This document shows, one piece after another, positions 1-7,577 of a stretch of DNA of 64,000 nucleotides (its first letter is position 1; each line of letters begins with the position of its first letter). The stretch lies in contig JBFLXA010000005.1 in NCBI GenBank assembly GCA_040757575.1, forward strand, positions 62,001-126,000. Reading direction: 5' to 3'. The notes beneath the pieces were generated by a model, which was given only the letters and a program-made list of their open reading frames with translations, did no database searches and was not told where the DNA came from. The DNA is from PFJX01 sp040757575 (lineage in GTDB: Bacteria > Pseudomonadota > Gammaproteobacteria > Burkholderiales > Thiobacillaceae). The translations under genes and the position numbers were made by a program.

Positions 1-62
1 TGGCCTACGGCGAAGGCCTCCAGGCCCACGGCCGGTCTGCGGAGTTCCGGTTCAACGACTGA
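1..62 (+). CDS. hisD: Histidinol dehydrogenase, C-terminal end (partial)
   Basis: Only the last 19 codons and the TGA stop are in the window. The tail (AYGEGLQAHGRSAEFRFND) has the GL-x-AH-x-R-S pattern usual at the end of HisD, the NAD-dependent zinc enzyme that makes histidine from histidinol. The identification leans on context, because hisC-hisB-hisH-hisA-hisF-hisI-hisE follow and hisD normally precedes hisC in betaproteobacteria. A terminator-like hairpin comes right after the stop, so this copy seems transcriptionally cut off from the his genes downstream. Confidence 0.7.
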   Translation, partial: AYGEGLQAHGRSAEFRFND

Positions 63-84
63 ACGCGGCTGGCCGCTCATGAGG

Positions 85-107
85 ACCCCGGCTTGGCCGG
101 GGTTTAT
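85..107 (+). terminator. Terminator-like hairpin after hisD
   Basis: A 7-bp stem (ACCCCGG / CCGGGGT) with a 5-base loop is followed by TTATT. It sits 23 bases after the hisD stop codon, in the right place to end the upstream his transcript before the inserted cassette. The T-run is short, so efficiency is uncertain. Confidence 0.55.
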
Positions 108-262
108 TGTGTCTGGATGTTGCGGCAGAAGTTATCGCGTTCGCTGCATGGAGGCCGATGGGCAGCTATCGCCTCACAACCGCCGGACGTTTCTCCGGGG
201 TTCCAACGGCGGGTCTCTGGGTGCAGCGGTCATCCAAGATGACGGTCTGCTTTCTTTAGTCT

Positions 263-272
263 GTATCGGTCT
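263..272. repeat. Direct repeat GTATCGGTCT, left copy
   Basis: The ten bases GTATCGGTCT recur at 1827-1836. The two copies lie just outside the two genes of the minus-strand cassette (292-1758). This could be an insertion footprint or chance. Confidence 0.3.
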
Positions 273-291
273 GGACCCGCCTTAGGTCGAG

Positions 292-999
292 CTAGGCCGC
301 AAGACGTTCGTCGTCATCTTCGAGCACAGCAGATACAGCCTGCATGGCACCAGGTTCACGGATCAGGGCAAACCAAGCAGTCAGAAAATGATGGAACGCC
401 TCGACTTTGGTCGTAGCGACATCCCAGCCAACTACAATCGGCTTGCTGCCCAGTATTTCTCTGTCCTCGGAGAAGAACACCAAAAGTTCTATCGAGTTGG
501 ATTTCCCCATGAACGCGCAGACATTGCCATGGGCAAGTGCATTTCTGAGAACTTTGAGAACGTCTCTCGCCTTCCCAGGCAATCTAATTATGTTGTTGTC
601 ATTCTTTCTCGGTTGGGGTCCCCATAAATCTTCGGCATGCCTCCGTACTTCGCTTAACGCGCCAACGTGGCCGAAGCGCCAAGGATCGATTGCACTTGTT
701 CCAAAGAGTCGAGATTGGGCAAACGGCAGGTTGATTTCAGCCTTTACCCGACTCAACGCAAATTTGTATTGCTCCTGGCTTATACCGTCGAAAGCCGGGT
801 GTGCTTCTCTGTTCTCAAACGCACCCGTGTTGTCATGTTTGAGAAACTCCCACGGCGACGCAAAGCCAGCCATAGCGACCATCAGCATTGCGGTTACGGA
901 GAGGTCTCGTTCAGTTGCGTTATTGGCCTGTTCCAAGCGCTTCCACAATTCCTCCACTCGCGCCGGAAAATCCGTGTAGGGGTTAGCGTAAATGCCCAT
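292..999 (-). CDS. HEPN-domain protein, likely RNase/toxin-like
   Basis: 235 residues, mainly helical by composition. The segment VLKVLRNALAHGN places R152 and H157 in an R-x4-H motif, the catalytic signature of HEPN ribonucleases, and the LRNALAHGN wording resembles the plasmid pEK499_p136-type HEPN group. HEPN proteins commonly act as RNA-cleaving toxins or abortive-infection effectors; that role here is inference. The start is ATG with GAGG eight bases upstream, and that ribosome site overlaps the end of the preceding cassette gene; only three bases separate the two genes, so they should be co-translated. Base composition is visibly less GC-rich than the his genes on either side, which suggests transfer. 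Confidence 0.75.
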   Translation of the reverse strand: MGIYANPYTDFPARVEELWKRLEQANNATERDLSVTAMLMVAMAGFASPWEFLKHDNTGAFENREAHPAFDGISQEQYKFALSRVKAEINLPFAQSRLFGTSAIDPWRFGHVGALSEVRRHAEDLWGPQPRKNDNNIIRLPGKARDVLKVLRNALAHGNVCAFMGKSNSIELLVFFSEDREILGSKPIVVGWDVATTKVEAFHHFLTAWFALIREPGAMQAVSAVLEDDDERLAA

Positions 1000-1002
1000 T
1001 TG

Positions 1003-1758
1003 TCATCCTCTGTCTTGCCGCTCAAGTCCCCAGACTAGGGGCGGGCCGTATCTGTGTGAAAGCCAGCCGACGCAGGTCCATTTAAAACCACCGAATTCTC
1101 TTGCAGGTCGATCAGCGTGGTATTCAAAAGCCGCCTTGCCGGACATTCCACCTCCGTGGAAACGCCGTAGCCAGGAAAAATGAGAGTTCGACCCATCCGA
1201 GATAATGAGCGCCCGGTCGGTCAGGCGCTCGGCTAGTTTCGAAAAGAGGTTGGCGCAGGGCGGGTAACTGGCTTGCTTGTTGGCTAGGAAGTAAGTATTT
1301 GAACCACTTTCCCCCCGACTGTCTCCCCGATGCATAAACACTGAGAGACTGCGAAGAGAAAACTCTTTCACCAATGCGATTTGCCCAAACCCCCTTCGTC
1401 GTACGACACAAATCCGACGGCCATCATCACGGCCATACTTATCCCAAACTGAGCCCGGTTCAAGATGCCTATATGTGGCCCCGGCTTCACTCTGCCGAAC
1501 TTCGATCTCTGCATCGAGAACGCCGCGCGTCTCAGACGCCATTAACTGGTACGACAGTAGTTGCCTGCCGAGCGCCCCACCCTTCCCCCCTGTTGGGTAG
1601 ATGTCACAGAACCAGAATGTACCGATGTGCTCGTTCAGCACTGCAATAGGCTCCTCAATATCGTTGCCCGCAGCAGGATAGAAAAAGGTGTTCCCTGGAA
1701 TAGTTTCAAGCCAGTGAGGGTCAATGAAGTGTTTGGAGTCCTGAGAATTCACTTCCAA
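1003..1758 (-). CDS. Unrecognised protein, partner of the HEPN protein
   Basis: 251 residues that I cannot assign to a named family. It has no signal peptide or membrane segment. Notable stretches are FFYPAAGNDIEEPI followed by FWFCDIYP near residues 25-55, which looks like the first strand-loop and second strand of a Rossmann or methyltransferase-like fold, then VFMHRGDSRGESGSN and ALIISDGSNSHF. The conserved-looking glycine and aspartate clusters suggest a nucleotide- or cofactor-binding enzyme, but this is inference. The start is TTG with AAGG five bases upstream; an in-frame TAG lies a little further up, so the start cannot move far. It is the first gene of the two-gene cassette and would be antitoxin, modifier or sensor if the HEPN partner is a toxin. 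Confidence 0.65.
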   Translation of the reverse strand: MEVNSQDSKHFIDPHWLETIPGNTFFYPAAGNDIEEPIAVLNEHIGTFWFCDIYPTGGKGGALGRQLLSYQLMASETRGVLDAEIEVRQSEAGATYRHLEPGSVWDKYGRDDGRRICVVRRRGFGQIALVKEFSLRSLSVFMHRGDSRGESGSNTYFLANKQASYPPCANLFSKLAERLTDRALIISDGSNSHFSWLRRFHGGGMSGKAAFEYHADRPAREFGGFKWTCVGWLSHRYGPPLVWGLERQDRG

Positions 1759-1785
1759 AAAACCTTCAATATCAATGGAGGTACA

Positions 1786-1814
1786 TTTCTAGGGTCCAGT
1801 TGCAGGTTCGTAAA
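1786..1814 (-). promoter_or_regulatory. Candidate sigma-70 promoter of the HEPN cassette
   Basis: On the minus strand TTTACG (1809-1814) and TAGAAA (1786-1791) are separated by 17 bases, each matching four of six consensus positions. The -10 lies about 28 bases before the TTG start at 1758. Spacing is ideal but the hexamers are only fair. Confidence 0.3.
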
Positions 1815-1826
1815 GCAAGGTAAACC

Positions 1827-1836
1827 GTATCGGTCT
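1827..1836. repeat. Direct repeat GTATCGGTCT, right copy
   Basis: Second copy of the ten-base repeat at 263-272, in the same orientation, just upstream of the cassette's first gene. Confidence 0.3.
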
Positions 1837-2069
1837 TGATCGTCACCTACGCCTCTGCCGAGGTGAGTGCGTAGCGTAGCCTATGGGGCAGATTTCGGAG
1901 TATTCCTGCCGTTTGAATGAAAGGCATGTAGGACAATCGACAGACCGCTTGAGGTTCGTTCCTGTCTGTAGCTATCCAATACTTCACACCACTTTTCAGC
2001 TTAAGCGGTGGTCGGTGAGGCCCCATCAACCGCCTGCACATCCAGATTTCCGATGCCCTGGTTATGGCG

Positions 2070-3146
2070 TCAGCCAGCCAGGATTTCCTTAAGCGCCGCC
2101 ACCAGGGCATCGCACTGGGCATCGGTACCGATGGTGATGCGCAGGAACTGGTCGATGCGGGGTTGTTTGAAGTGGCGGACGATGATGCTGCGGGCCCGCA
2201 GGGCGGCGGCGAGTTCGGCTGCGTCCCGGCCGGGGTGGCGGGCGAAGACGAAGTTGGCGCCGGAGGGCAGGACTTCGAAGCCCAGCCCCGCCAGGTTGCG
2301 GCTGAGTGTGTCCCGGCTGGCCATGACGGCCTGGCGGGTCTGCTCGAAGTGGGCCCGGTCTTCCAGGGCGGCGGCGCTGCCGGCCAGGGCCAGCCGGTCA
2401 AGGGGGTAGGAGTTGAAGCTGTTCTTCACCCGTTCCAGGGCTTCGATGAGACCCGGGTCGCCCACTGCGAAGCCCACCCGCAGGCCGGCAAGGGAGCGGG
2501 ATTTGGACAGGGTCTGGACCACCAGGACATTGGGCAGGCGGGTGACCAGGGGGATGGCGCTGGGGATGTCCTGGCCGGCGAAGTCGATGTAGGCCTCGTC
2601 CACCACCACCACCACGTCGGGCCGGCCCCTGGCCAGCCGCTCCACTTCCGCCAGGGGCAGCAGGCGCCCGGTGGGGGCGTTGGGGTTGGGGAAGATGATG
2701 GCGCCGCAGGCGGGGGCCGCCAGGTAGTCGTCCACCTGGATTTCGTAGGCGGCGTTCAGGGGGATGGTGACGCCTTCGATGCCATAGAGGCCGCAATACA
2801 CCGGATAGAAGCTGTAGGTGATGTCGGGGAACAGCAGGGGGGCGTCGTGTTTCAGCAGGCCCAGGAAGGCGTGGGCCAGCACTTCATCCGAGCCGTTGCC
2901 CACGAACACGTGGCGCGGGGTCAGGTCGTGGAAGGCGGCCACGGCTTCCTTCAGCCGGTCGCCATTGGGGTCCGGGTAAAGCCGCAGGCCGTCGTTGAGT
3001 TCGGCGCCCATGGCTTCCAGCACCCGGGGGGAGGGCGGGTATGGGTTTTCGTTGGTGTTGAGCTTGATGAGGTCCGGCAGCTTGGGTTGTTCTCCCGGCA
3101 CATAGGGGGTGAGGCTTTGTGCGACGGCACTCCAGTAGGGGTTCAT
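2070..3146 (-). CDS. hisC: Histidinol-phosphate aminotransferase
   Basis: 358 residues, normal for HisC, a PLP-dependent fold-type I enzyme that transaminates imidazole acetol-phosphate with glutamate. The protein opens with MNPYWSAVAQ and has LTPYVPGEQP and LIKLNTNENPYPPSP near the N terminus, FPNPNAPTG in the middle and the PLP-lysine region TLSKSRSLAGLRVGF; all are typical of HisC. The chosen ATG matches the family N terminus; the open frame extends 38 codons further up into the divergent promoter region without family support. No good ribosome site is visible. The gene lies on the strand opposite to hisD and hisB, which is unusual for this cluster. Confidence 0.95.
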   Translation of the reverse strand: MNPYWSAVAQSLTPYVPGEQPKLPDLIKLNTNENPYPPSPRVLEAMGAELNDGLRLYPDPNGDRLKEAVAAFHDLTPRHVFVGNGSDEVLAHAFLGLLKHDAPLLFPDITYSFYPVYCGLYGIEGVTIPLNAAYEIQVDDYLAAPACGAIIFPNPNAPTGRLLPLAEVERLARGRPDVVVVVDEAYIDFAGQDIPSAIPLVTRLPNVLVVQTLSKSRSLAGLRVGFAVGDPGLIEALERVKNSFNSYPLDRLALAGSAAALEDRAHFEQTRQAVMASRDTLSRNLAGLGFEVLPSGANFVFARHPGRDAAELAAALRARSIIVRHFKQPRIDQFLRITIGTDAQCDALVAALKEILAG

Positions 3147-3379
3147 AGGGGATCGGCGGCGTTGTTCGAGAGGGGGCTGAAGCTGCAAAAAGTCCGGGTT
3201 CAGGCTGGTTTCCTGAGGGAGGCCTGATGTTATCATGCAGCCATACATCCCTTGTCCCATGCGATTGACGGCCCTTATTCACCGCACATCGTCCCTCATC
3301 CGGACGCTTGATACCGCCCACCCGCCATTCCCGTCATTTCCGTTATTTTTGCTACTCCCAGCCTCGACACGGTTCCACC
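3147..3379. promoter_or_regulatory. Divergent hisC-hisB promoter region
   Basis: 233 bases between two genes transcribed away from each other, so it must hold start signals for both hisC (minus) and hisB (plus). TTATCAT near 3231 is the most AT-rich -10-like element, but no -35 at good spacing stands out. No leader peptide rich in histidine codons, and so no classical his attenuator, is visible. Confidence 0.4.
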
Positions 3380-3967
3380 ATGCGGCAAGCCGACCTCTCC
3401 CGTAACACCCTGGAAACCCAGGTGCGCGTTGCCATCAACCTGGATGGCAACGGCAAGTGCAGCCTCGATACCGGACTGCCTTTCCTGGAGCACATGCTGG
3501 ACCAGGTGGCCCGGCATGGTTTGATCGATCTGGAAATCCAGGCCAAGGGCGATTTGCATATCGATGCCCACCATACCGCCGAGGATGTGGGCATTACCCT
3601 GGGCCAGGCCCTGGCCAAGGCCGTGGGGGACAAGAAGGGCATCCGCCGTTACGGCCATGCCTATGTGCCTCTGGACGAAGCCCTGTCCCGGGTCGTGGTG
3701 GACCTGTCCGGCCGGCCGGGCCTGGAATTCCATGTGGATTTCACCCGGGCCCGCATTGGCGACTTCGACGTGGACCTGTTCCGGGAGTTCTTCCAGGGCT
3801 TTGTGAACCACGCCGGGGTGACCCTGCACATCGACAACCTGCGGGGCGTCAACGCCCACCATCAGGCCGAAACGGTGTTCAAGGCCTTCGGCCGGGCCCT
3901 GCGAATGGCTTTGGAGCCGGACCCCCGCATGGGCGGCATCATGCCTTCCACCAAGGGCAGCCTCTGA
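3380..3967 (+). CDS. hisB: Imidazoleglycerol-phosphate dehydratase
   Basis: 195 residues, the size of the monofunctional dehydratase without the phosphatase half found in enterobacteria. The metal-binding histidine motifs are all present: LPFLEHMLDQVARHG, DLHIDAHHTAEDVG, VNHAG and NAHHQAE. The enzyme acts in the cytoplasm as a Mn-dependent 24-mer, converting imidazoleglycerol phosphate to imidazole acetol-phosphate. The start at MRQADLSRNT follows the family; an upstream in-frame extension has no support. It heads the plus-strand run hisB-H-A-F-I-E and hisH begins two bases after its stop. Confidence 0.95.
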   Translation: MRQADLSRNTLETQVRVAINLDGNGKCSLDTGLPFLEHMLDQVARHGLIDLEIQAKGDLHIDAHHTAEDVGITLGQALAKAVGDKKGIRRYGHAYVPLDEALSRVVVDLSGRPGLEFHVDFTRARIGDFDVDLFREFFQGFVNHAGVTLHIDNLRGVNAHHQAETVFKAFGRALRMALEPDPRMGGIMPSTKGSL

Positions 3968-3969
3968 CC

Positions 3970-4608
3970 GTGTCCCGCATTGCCATCATCGATTACGGCA
4001 TGGGCAATCTGCTGTCCGTGTCCAAGGCCTTCGAGCATGTGGCCCCGGCAGCCGACATCCAGGTGACGGCGGACCCGGCGCGCATCGCCGGGGCGGACCG
4101 GGTGGTGTTTCCGGGTGTGGGGGCCATGGCCGACTGCGTCCGCGAGCTGGAAAGCCGCGGCCTGAAAGAGGCCGTCCGCACGGCCGCCGCCAGCAAGCCC
4201 TTCCTGGGCATCTGCCTGGGCATGCAGGCCCTGTTCGACCATTCCGAAGAAGGTGACAGCGCCGGCCTGGGCATTCTGCCGGGCAATGTGCGGCTGTTTC
4301 CTGCCGAGGCCATGCATGACGCGGCCGGCAACAAGCTGAAAGTGCCCCACATCGGCTGGAACGAGGTGCGCCAGTCCCAGCCCCATGCCCTTTGGGACGG
4401 CATTGCCGACAACGAGCGTTTCTACTTCGTGCACAGTTATTACTGCGATCCCGCCGACAAGGCCGTACAAGCCGGTGTGGCCAGTTACCCCTTCGAGTTT
4501 TGTTGTGCGGTGGCCCGGGATAACCTCTTCGCCGTGCAATTCCACCCAGAGAAAAGTGCGGCCGCGGGCCTGCGCCTGCTGGCCAATTTTGTGAACTGGA
4601 ACGTTTAG
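3970..4608 (+). CDS. hisH: Imidazole glycerol phosphate synthase, glutaminase subunit
   Basis: 212 residues, a class I glutamine amidotransferase that supplies ammonia to HisF. The start is GTG (VSRIAIIDYGMGN, the standard HisH N terminus). The nucleophile Cys is in FLGICLGMQALF (about residue 81) and the partner His-Glu pair in QFHPEKS near residue 191. It lies two bases after hisB and twenty before hisA, so it is in the same operon as its synthase partner. Confidence 0.95.
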   Translation: MSRIAIIDYGMGNLLSVSKAFEHVAPAADIQVTADPARIAGADRVVFPGVGAMADCVRELESRGLKEAVRTAAASKPFLGICLGMQALFDHSEEGDSAGLGILPGNVRLFPAEAMHDAAGNKLKVPHIGWNEVRQSQPHALWDGIADNERFYFVHSYYCDPADKAVQAGVASYPFEFCCAVARDNLFAVQFHPEKSAAAGLRLLANFVNWNV

Positions 4609-4628
4609 GACCGTATAGGACGCGAGCA

Positions 4629-5387
4629 ATGCTGATCATTCCTGCGATTGATCTGAAGGACGGCGAATGCGTTCGCCTCAAACAGGGCGAAATGGACAGT
4701 GCCACCGTGTTTTCTGCCAACCCGGCGGAAATGGCGGAAAAATGGCTCGCCAGCGGCGCCCGACGCCTGCATCTGGTGGATCTGAACGGCGCCTTTGCCG
4801 GCAAGCCCGTCAACGAAAAGGCCATCAAGGCCATCACCGATGCCATGGGGGACGAGATTCCCGTGCAACTGGGCGGGGGCATCCGGGATCTGGACACCAT
4901 CGAGCGCTACCTGGACGACGGCATCACCTACGTGATCATCGGCAGCGCGGCGGTGAAGAACCCGGGCTTCCTGCATGACGCCTGCATTGCCTTTCCGGGC
5001 CACATCATCGTCGGCCTGGACGCCAAGGACGGCAAGGTGGCGGTGGAGGGCTGGTCCAAGGTCACCGGCCACGACGTGGTGGACCTGGCCAAGCGCTTCG
5101 AGGACTACGGCGTGGAATCCGTGGTGTACACCGACATCGGCCGGGACGGCATGTTGTCCGGCGTGAACATCGAGGCCACGGTGAAGCTGGCCCAGGCCCT
5201 CACCATTCCGGTCATCGCCAGCGGCGGCGTCACCAACCTGGAAGACGTGAAGAAACTTTGCGCCGTACAGGACGAAGGCATCATGGGGGCCATCACCGGC
5301 CGCGCCATTTATGAAGGCACCCTGGACTTCACCGCCGCCCAGGCCCTGGCGGACGAGTTGACGCAACAGCTGTCCGGCCGCAAGTAA
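4629..5387 (+). CDS. hisA: ProFAR isomerase
   Basis: 252 residues, a TIM-barrel isomerase that opens the ribose of ProFAR in the fourth step of histidine synthesis. IPAIDLKDG at the N terminus carries the first catalytic Asp, IGRDGM carries the second region, and two phosphate-binding glycine loops appear as QLGGGIRD and ASGGV. AGGA lies eight bases before the ATG. It is flanked by hisH and hisF, as in most proteobacteria. Confidence 0.95.
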   Translation: MLIIPAIDLKDGECVRLKQGEMDSATVFSANPAEMAEKWLASGARRLHLVDLNGAFAGKPVNEKAIKAITDAMGDEIPVQLGGGIRDLDTIERYLDDGITYVIIGSAAVKNPGFLHDACIAFPGHIIVGLDAKDGKVAVEGWSKVTGHDVVDLAKRFEDYGVESVVYTDIGRDGMLSGVNIEATVKLAQALTIPVIASGGVTNLEDVKKLCAVQDEGIMGAITGRAIYEGTLDFTAAQALADELTQQLSGRK

Positions 5388-5400
5388 CGGAAAGACGGTT

Positions 5401-6171
5401 TTGGGCCTCGCTAAACGCATCATTCCCTGCCTGGATGTCACCGCCGGTCGCGTGGTAAAGGGCGTCAATTTCGTCAACCTGCGGGACGCGGGCGACCCGG
5501 TGGAAATCGCCCGGCGCTACGACGATCAGGGGGCGGACGAGCTCACTTTCCTGGACATCACCGCCACCTCCGACGACCGGGACCTGATCCTGCACATCAT
5601 CGAGGATGTGGCCGCCCAGGTGTTCATTCCCCTCACCGTGGGCGGGGGCGTGCGGGCCGTGGAAGACGTGCGCCGCCTGCTGCATGCCGGTGCCGACAAG
5701 GTGTCCATCAACACCGCTGCCGTGTTCAATCCCCAGCTGGTCAAGGATTGCAGCGACCGCTTCGGCTCCCAGTGCATCGTGGTTGCCATCGACGCCAAAC
5801 AGACCGTCTGGGGCGCGGCGCCGAAATGGGAAATCTTCACCCACGGCGGCCGCAAGCCCACGGGCCTGGATGCCGTGGATTGGGCCCGCCGCATGGAATC
5901 CTTAGGAGCGGGGGAGATCCTGCTGACCAGCATGGACCGGGACGGGGCCAAGATCGGCTTCGACCTGAACCTGACCCGGGCTATTTCCGATGCGGTGAGC
6001 ATTCCCATCATCGCCAGCGGCGGCGTGGGCAACCTGCAACACCTGGCCGACGGCGTGAAGCAGGGGGGAGCGGACGCCGTGCTGGCCGCCAGCATTTTCC
6101 ACTTCGGCGAATACACCGTGGAGCAGGCCAAGCGGCACATGCAGGAACAAGGTATCGAGGTAAGGCTGTGA
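5401..6171 (+). CDS. hisF: Imidazole glycerol phosphate synthase, cyclase subunit
   Basis: 256 residues, the TIM-barrel cyclase that joins HisH-derived ammonia to PRFAR, giving imidazoleglycerol phosphate and AICAR. IIPCLDVTAGRVVKGV holds the catalytic Asp near residue 11; TVGGGVRAVED and ASGGVGN are the phosphate sites. The start is TTG with GGAAAG upstream; GLAKRIIPCLD is the expected N terminus, so the rare start is credible. Its stop overlaps the GTG of hisI. Confidence 0.95.
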   Translation: MGLAKRIIPCLDVTAGRVVKGVNFVNLRDAGDPVEIARRYDDQGADELTFLDITATSDDRDLILHIIEDVAAQVFIPLTVGGGVRAVEDVRRLLHAGADKVSINTAAVFNPQLVKDCSDRFGSQCIVVAIDAKQTVWGAAPKWEIFTHGGRKPTGLDAVDWARRMESLGAGEILLTSMDRDGAKIGFDLNLTRAISDAVSIPIIASGGVGNLQHLADGVKQGGADAVLAASIFHFGEYTVEQAKRHMQEQGIEVRL

Positions 6172-6566
6172 GCAAGAGCAACGAAACCTGGCTGAACAAG
6201 ATCAACTGGTCCGAGGACGGCTTGGTGCCGGCCATCGCCCAGGACGCCACCACCGGTGACATCCTCATGGTGGCCTGGATGAACCGGGAAGCCCTGAAGC
6301 AGACGGCGGAAAAGGGCGAGGCCGTGTACTGGTCCCGCTCCCGCAAGAAGCTCTGGCATAAAGGCGAAGAATCCGGCCACACCCAGAAGGTGACGGAAAT
6401 CCGCACCGACTGCGATGAAGACGTGATCCTCCTGAAAGTGGAGCAGGCCGGGGGCATTGCCTGCCACACCGGGCGCCACAGCTGCTTCTTCCATCGCCTG
6501 GAAGGCGACAAGTGGCAGGCCGTGGATCCGGTACTCAAGGACCCCCACGAGATCTACAAGAAATGA
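6168..6566 (+). CDS. hisI: Phosphoribosyl-AMP cyclohydrolase
   Basis: 132 residues, the monofunctional cyclohydrolase that opens the adenine ring of PR-AMP. WMNREAL and WSRSRKKLWHKGEESG are the substrate region, and the zinc cysteines are in TDCDED and ACHTGRHSCFF. It begins at GTG inside the hisF stop (GTGA overlap) and its own stop overlaps the ATG of hisE, so the three are translationally coupled. It is separate from hisE, unlike the fused enterobacterial enzyme. Confidence 0.95.
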   Translation: MSKSNETWLNKINWSEDGLVPAIAQDATTGDILMVAWMNREALKQTAEKGEAVYWSRSRKKLWHKGEESGHTQKVTEIRTDCDEDVILLKVEQAGGIACHTGRHSCFFHRLEGDKWQAVDPVLKDPHEIYKK

Positions 6567-6889
6567 GCGCGGATATCCTCGATCGCCTGGCCGCCACCCT
6601 GGAGGCCCGCAAACAGGCTGACCCCCAGTCTTCCTACGTGGCCAAGCTCTACGCCAAGGGCCTGGACGCCATCCTTAAGAAGGTGGCCGAGGAGGCGGCG
6701 GAAACCCTCATGGCGGCCAAGGATGGCGTGCGGGAGAAAGTCATCTATGAAACCGCCGATCTGTGGTTTCATAGCCTGGTTTTGCTGGCCCAGCAGGGCA
6801 TCCATCCCCGGGAAATCCTCGAGGAACTGGCCCGGCGGGAAGGCTTGTCCGGCCTGGAAGAAAAGGCCGCCCGGAAGGAGAATCCATGA
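6563..6889 (+). CDS. hisE: Phosphoribosyl-ATP pyrophosphatase
   Basis: 108 residues, an all-helical MazG-like enzyme that removes pyrophosphate from PR-ATP. The helix ILKKVAEEAAETLMAAKD contains the EExxE metal-binding glutamates, and the later ADLWFHSLVLL helix is standard. It overlaps hisI and the next gene by ATGA junctions. It closes the his part of the operon. Confidence 0.93.
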   Translation: MSADILDRLAATLEARKQADPQSSYVAKLYAKGLDAILKKVAEEAAETLMAAKDGVREKVIYETADLWFHSLVLLAQQGIHPREILEELARREGLSGLEEKAARKENP

Positions 6890-7224
6890 GTGCAGACTGC
6901 ATTTTCTGCAAGATTGTTGCCGGTGAGATACCCTGTCGGAAGGTGTATGAAGACAGCGATGTCATCGCCTTTCACGACATCAACCCGGCGGCCCCGGTGC
7001 ATTTCATGATCGTACCCAAGGAGCACATCGTCTCCCTGGCGGATGCCCATGCGAGGCACGAAATGCTGCTGGGGCGCATCTTGTTGCTGGCGCCTATCCT
7101 GGCCCGGGAACAAGGGCTGGAAGATGGGTTCAAAACCCTAATCAACACCGGCCGCGGTGGCGGCCAGGAAGTCATGCACCTGCATGTCCACGTATTGGGT
7201 GGCGGCAAGATCCGCCCCCTGTGA
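6886..7224 (+). CDS. HIT-family nucleotide phosphoramidase (HinT-like)
   Basis: 112 residues. CIFCKIVAGEIPC at the N terminus and the histidine triad HLHVHVLGGG at the C terminus define the HinT branch, which hydrolyses AMP-linked phosphoramidates. CxxC in the first segment can bind zinc in this branch. The gene overlaps hisE by four bases and lies ahead of tatA, a linkage common in betaproteobacteria with no known functional reason. Confidence 0.92.
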   Translation: MSADCIFCKIVAGEIPCRKVYEDSDVIAFHDINPAAPVHFMIVPKEHIVSLADAHARHEMLLGRILLLAPILAREQGLEDGFKTLINTGRGGGQEVMHLHVHVLGGGKIRPL

Positions 7225-7242
7225 CTTTTTAGGAGAGAGACA

Positions 7243-7464
7243 ATGGGTTCCTTCAGCATCTGGCATTGGCTGATCGTTCTGGTCATCGTGTTGTTGGTGT
7301 TCGGCACCAAGAAGCTGCGCAACATGGGCGGCGACCTCGGCGGGGCGGTCAAGAACTTCAAGGAAGCCATGAACGACGAGAAAAACAAGCCCACCGAACT
7401 GCCCCGTGGCGAAGACAAGGGCACCACCATCGAAGGCGAGGTCAAGGACAAGCAGCAGGGTTAA
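7243..7464 (+). CDS. tatA: Twin-arginine translocase subunit TatA
   Basis: 73 residues with one N-terminal membrane helix (about 8-22, WLIVLVIVLLVFG), the FGTKKLRNMGGDLGGAVK amphipathic helix and an acidic/basic tail. TatA oligomers form the passage through which folded proteins cross the inner membrane. AGGAGAGAG precedes the ATG. First of tatABC. Confidence 0.93.
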   Translation: MGSFSIWHWLIVLVIVLLVFGTKKLRNMGGDLGGAVKNFKEAMNDEKNKPTELPRGEDKGTTIEGEVKDKQQG

Positions 7465-7489
7465 TGGCGTTGAGGCGTGTGTGGTGAGG

Positions 7490-7577
7490 GGCCAGGCGAG
7501 TAACGCCCCCCAAGACCCTTCGTCCCGTTCTCCTCACGCCTAACGCCTAACCCGTCGCTCCTCACTCCTCACGCTCC
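7490..7577. repeat. Low-complexity spacer between tatA and tatB
   Basis: The gap is C-rich and built from imperfect short repeats: CCTCACGCC / TAACGCC / TAACCC, then CTCCTCACTCCTCACG. It runs to the tatB ATG and leaves no Shine-Dalgarno sequence. Similar degenerate C-rich tracts appear at 23627-23720 and 60394-60414. Confidence 0.5.

Larger units (their letters stand above)
1759..2069. other. Intergenic stretch between cassette and hisC
   Basis: 311 bases without a convincing gene. It holds a candidate minus-strand promoter for the cassette (1786-1814) and the right copy of GTATCGGTCT. The rest is moderate-GC sequence in which I see no transposase remnant, RNA gene or strong hairpin. Both it and hisC read away from the centre of the his cluster, so this is probably one edge of the rearrangement. 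Confidence 0.5.

Noticed and set aside
63..2069. Insertion sequence or transposon carrying the HEPN pair
   Set aside because: No transposase remnant, terminal inverted repeats or clear target duplication beyond a ten-base repeat were seen.
2064..3227. 387-residue plus-strand open frame across hisC
   Set aside because: It is antisense to hisC, Gly/Gln/His-rich without domain features, and typical of high-GC shadow frames.
3308..3379. Longer hisB beginning at 3308
   Set aside because: The added residues are unlike HisB, which starts at MRQADLSRNT, and they would cover the divergent promoter region.
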